Origin: Clostridia bacterium
Lineage (GTDB): Bacteria > Bacillota > Clostridia > UMGS1883
Length of the DNA: 36,741 nucleotides
NCBI GenBank assembly: GCA_017414645.1
Contig: JAFQLL010000003.1
Location: 1-36,741, forward strand
Direction: 5' to 3'
Below, piece after piece: positions 34,906 to 36,741 of this stretch (within the stretch, counting starts at the first letter, position 1; every line of letters begins with the position of its first letter). The notes under the pieces are model-generated. The model had not been told where the DNA came from. It searched no databases and saw only the letters and a program-made list of their open reading frames with translations. The translations under genes and the position numbers were made by a program.

Positions 34906-35601
34906 GTGATTAACAGTATAATAGAAAGAAATAACAGAATTTCACCCTTAACGGAAAGTGAAAAGAAAATAATTGCTTCGGCGGTTAAGCTGTTTTTACA
35001 GAACGGATATTCGCAAACAACCCTTAAAATGATAAGTGCTGATTGCGGACTAAGGCAGGGTACTATTGCATATCATTATCATACAAAGGAGGATATGCTC
35101 AGGCACCTTATAGAAGAGCTGATGGATTATCATTCTGATGTTATTGAGGACACCCACGAAGAAACAGAGGATGAGCTTTTTTCCTATGCTATGGAAATTG
35201 CGGTGCAGATAGCCCTTTGTGAAAACGACAGAAAAGCCTGGGATATTTACTATTCTGCCTACAGCCACCCGCATACCTTTGAGCATATTAAAAACTGGGG
35301 TGCAAAAAAGAACTACATGCTTTTTAAAGAACGATTACCCCATTGGTCGGAAAGCGATTTTCGTAATATTGAAAACATAACAAGCGGCATGGAGCTTTCG
35401 GCGCTGACTTCGCCCTGTGACCGCTATTATACATTGAAGGATAAAATCAATTTAACAATTGATTCCATGCTTAAAATATACGAAATTCCCAAGGAGGAAA
35501 GGGAAAAGGTTTTGGAAAAAATTGAAAATTTTGATTGTGAAAAAATCGGCAATGAGCTTTTTGAAAAGTTTGTGAGCAGGTTAAAAATAGAGGAGGATTA
35601 A
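34906..35601 (+). CDS. TetR/AcrR family transcriptional regulator
   Basis: A 231-residue regulator. Residues about 18-65 carry the TetR helix-turn-helix (NGYSQTTLKMISADCGLRQGTIAYHYHTKEDML); the C-terminal half is a helical ligand domain of no recognisable specificity. It starts with GTG, supported by AAAGGAGG 8 nt upstream; no in-frame ATG lies nearby. The next gene begins one nucleotide after its stop, so both are one transcription unit and the regulator may control the surface protein. Confidence 0.9.
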   Translation: MINSIIERNNRISPLTESEKKIIASAVKLFLQNGYSQTTLKMISADCGLRQGTIAYHYHTKEDMLRHLIEELMDYHSDVIEDTHEETEDELFSYAMEIAVQIALCENDRKAWDIYYSAYSHPHTFEHIKNWGAKKNYMLFKERLPHWSESDFRNIENITSGMELSALTSPCDRYYTLKDKINLTIDSMLKIYEIPKEEREKVLEKIENFDCEKIGNELFEKFVSRLKIEED

Positions 35602-35602
35602 A

Positions 35603-36741
35603 ATGAAAAAAATATTAGCGATTATTATAGCTTTAACTATGGTTATAAGTATTGTGCCATCATTCAGTCTTATGGCAAGTGCGGCAGATGCAGTAAGCTA
35701 TATTGACTGCTATTGGGATAGTACAAATAAAACACATGTCAGCAGGACAGAACAGGTGGAGGAGTACACCGTACTGACAGAGGAAAACATACAAACCCTT
35801 ACAGACGGCTGGTATGTGTTAAAATCCTCATTAACTGCGGATAACCGCATTGAAGTAAACGGCAATGTGCATATTGTTCTGTCAGAGTATATGATTCTCA
35901 ATGCTAATGAGGGCATACATGTTCCCGAGGGAACAAAGCTTCACATTTACGCACAGTCAGCCATTGAAGATACAATGGGACAGCTGTTTGCCGGTTACAT
36001 TGAAAAGTCGGCAGCAATAGGCGGTAACTACAATGGAAATTTCGGCACTATTGTTATAAACGGTGGTAAAATAACAGCGAGAGGACATTACAATGCGTCA
36101 GGCATTGGCGGAAGCTATAAGAGTAACGGCGAAAGTATAACAATAAACGGTGGCATAATCGATGCCGAAAGCATGGGCTATGCAGCTGCTATCGGTGGCG
36201 GAGGCAGCGGAAACCTTGAGGCGTTAACAATAAACGGCGGAAAAATAAGAGCCTTCTGTTACGTTAACGGTACGGGTATCGGAGCTTGTGATGGCAGGGC
36301 AGATGTAACGATAAATGGCGGCACCATAGATGCATCGGCAGAGCGTGGCGCCGGTATAAGCTCCGAAATTATAAATATCAACGGCGGTGAAATTAATGCC
36401 AGCACTACCCAAAGTGGTGGTGAGGGCATATCAGGTAAAGTAACTGTTACAGGTGGCAAGGTAGTTGCCAACGGTTCACTCAGCTATGTCGGTATTGAAG
36501 GTGAACTAATTGTTCTGGGTGGCACTGTTGAAGCCTGTATCCACGGTAATGTAACAATTAAGGACGGAACCGTTACAGCAACGGGCGAAACAAAGGCGGC
36601 TATCGGTGGTGACAACATAACCATTGAAGGGGGCACGGTAATTGCAACAAGTACATTGGACTGTGCGGCTATCGGTGGTAATGCTGACTATAATGGCGGT
36701 AATATAACAATTTCAGGCGGTAATGTTACCGCAAAATGCGA
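35603..36741 (+). CDS. Secreted beta-solenoid repeat protein (5' part, cut by window end)
   Basis: An open frame of 379 residues with no stop before the window edge. Signal peptide about 1-28 (ends MASAAD), then a roughly 100-residue N-terminal region, then from about 135 onward irregular repeats of the type TINGGxIxAxGxxxAAIGG, each about 20-30 residues: INGGKITARG, INGGIIDAES, INGGKIRAFC, INGGTIDASA, INGGEINAST, and so on. Such repeats form right-handed parallel beta-helices found in large clostridial surface or carbohydrate-interacting proteins. AGGAGG precedes the ATG at 35603. The C-terminal domains, and hence any anchor or catalytic part, lie outside. Confidence 0.85.
   Translation, partial: MKKILAIIIALTMVISIVPSFSLMASAADAVSYIDCYWDSTNKTHVSRTEQVEEYTVLTEENIQTLTDGWYVLKSSLTADNRIEVNGNVHIVLSEYMILNANEGIHVPEGTKLHIYAQSAIEDTMGQLFAGYIEKSAAIGGNYNGNFGTIVINGGKITARGHYNASGIGGSYKSNGESITINGGIIDAESMGYAAAIGGGGSGNLEALTINGGKIRAFCYVNGTGIGACDGRADVTINGGTIDASAERGAGISSEIININGGEINASTTQSGGEGISGKVTVTGGKVVANGSLSYVGIEGELIVLGGTVEACIHGNVTIKDGTVTATGETKAAIGGDNITIEGGTVIATSTLDCAAIGGNADYNGGNITISGGNVTAKC

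Overview
The window looks like chromosomal DNA from a low-GC, endospore-lineage Clostridia, probably a gut-associated Oscillospirales/Ruminococcaceae-like anaerobe. Supporting signs are strong AGGAGG ribosome binding sites, TTGACA/TATAAT promoters, glycyl-radical pyruvate formate-lyase with its activase, oxygen-sensitive Fe-S serine dehydratase, a SpoIID-family protein, CotF-like small proteins, a CIRCE-controlled groESL operon, and no tRNA or rRNA genes. The genus assignment is inference from gene content and style only.

Layout. 1-1.7 kb: a secreted alpha/beta hydrolase (-) divergent from a DUF523/TudS-like protein (+). 1.8-4.8 kb: pflB-pflA. 4.9-6.6 kb: a convergent SulP anion transporter. 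6.7-7.9 kb: single-chain L-serine dehydratase. 8.1-13 kb: a four-gene sugar ABC importer in the order of the ytfQ-ytfR-ytfT-yjfF galactofuranose system. 13.1-15.9 kb (-): asd-dapA-dapB, the first part of lysine/diaminopimelate synthesis. 16-19.7 kb: a SpoIID-family protein translationally coupled to queA and then tgt (queuosine tRNA modification). 19.8-20.7 kb: a secreted stalk/PepSY protein behind a Fur-box-like operator. 20.7-21 kb: a highly structured non-coding stretch. 21-22 kb: a YwqG-like protein (-). 22-26.6 kb: a MarR regulator, a BaiCD/2-enoate-reductase-type flavoenzyme and both subunits of aconitase X. 26.7-27.8 kb (-): an unknown protein and two CotF-like small proteins. 27.9-30.1 kb: groES-groEL. 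30.4-34.8 kb: two secreted proteins (HELGH metallopeptidase candidate with LamG- and Ig-like regions; SGNH hydrolase). 34.9 kb to the end: a TetR regulator and a secreted beta-solenoid protein cut by the window edge.

The most unusual material is non-coding. Three intergenic loci (after the flavoenzyme gene, between groES and groEL, and after groEL) share an architecture of several short hairpins with unrelated stems, separated by a 7-8 nt linker that is constant or nearly so within a locus but different between loci. In two of the loci the linker appears first in direct and then in inverted orientation. Other dispersed elements are a 28-nt block built of 7-nt units right after two stop codons, a perfect 26-bp inverted repeat, and a hairpin-rich stretch bracketed by two GAAA-loop palindromes. 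The MarR/enoate reductase/aconitase X cluster is the best candidate for an undescribed metabolic module: a dehydratase paired with a C=C reductase, with no known substrate.
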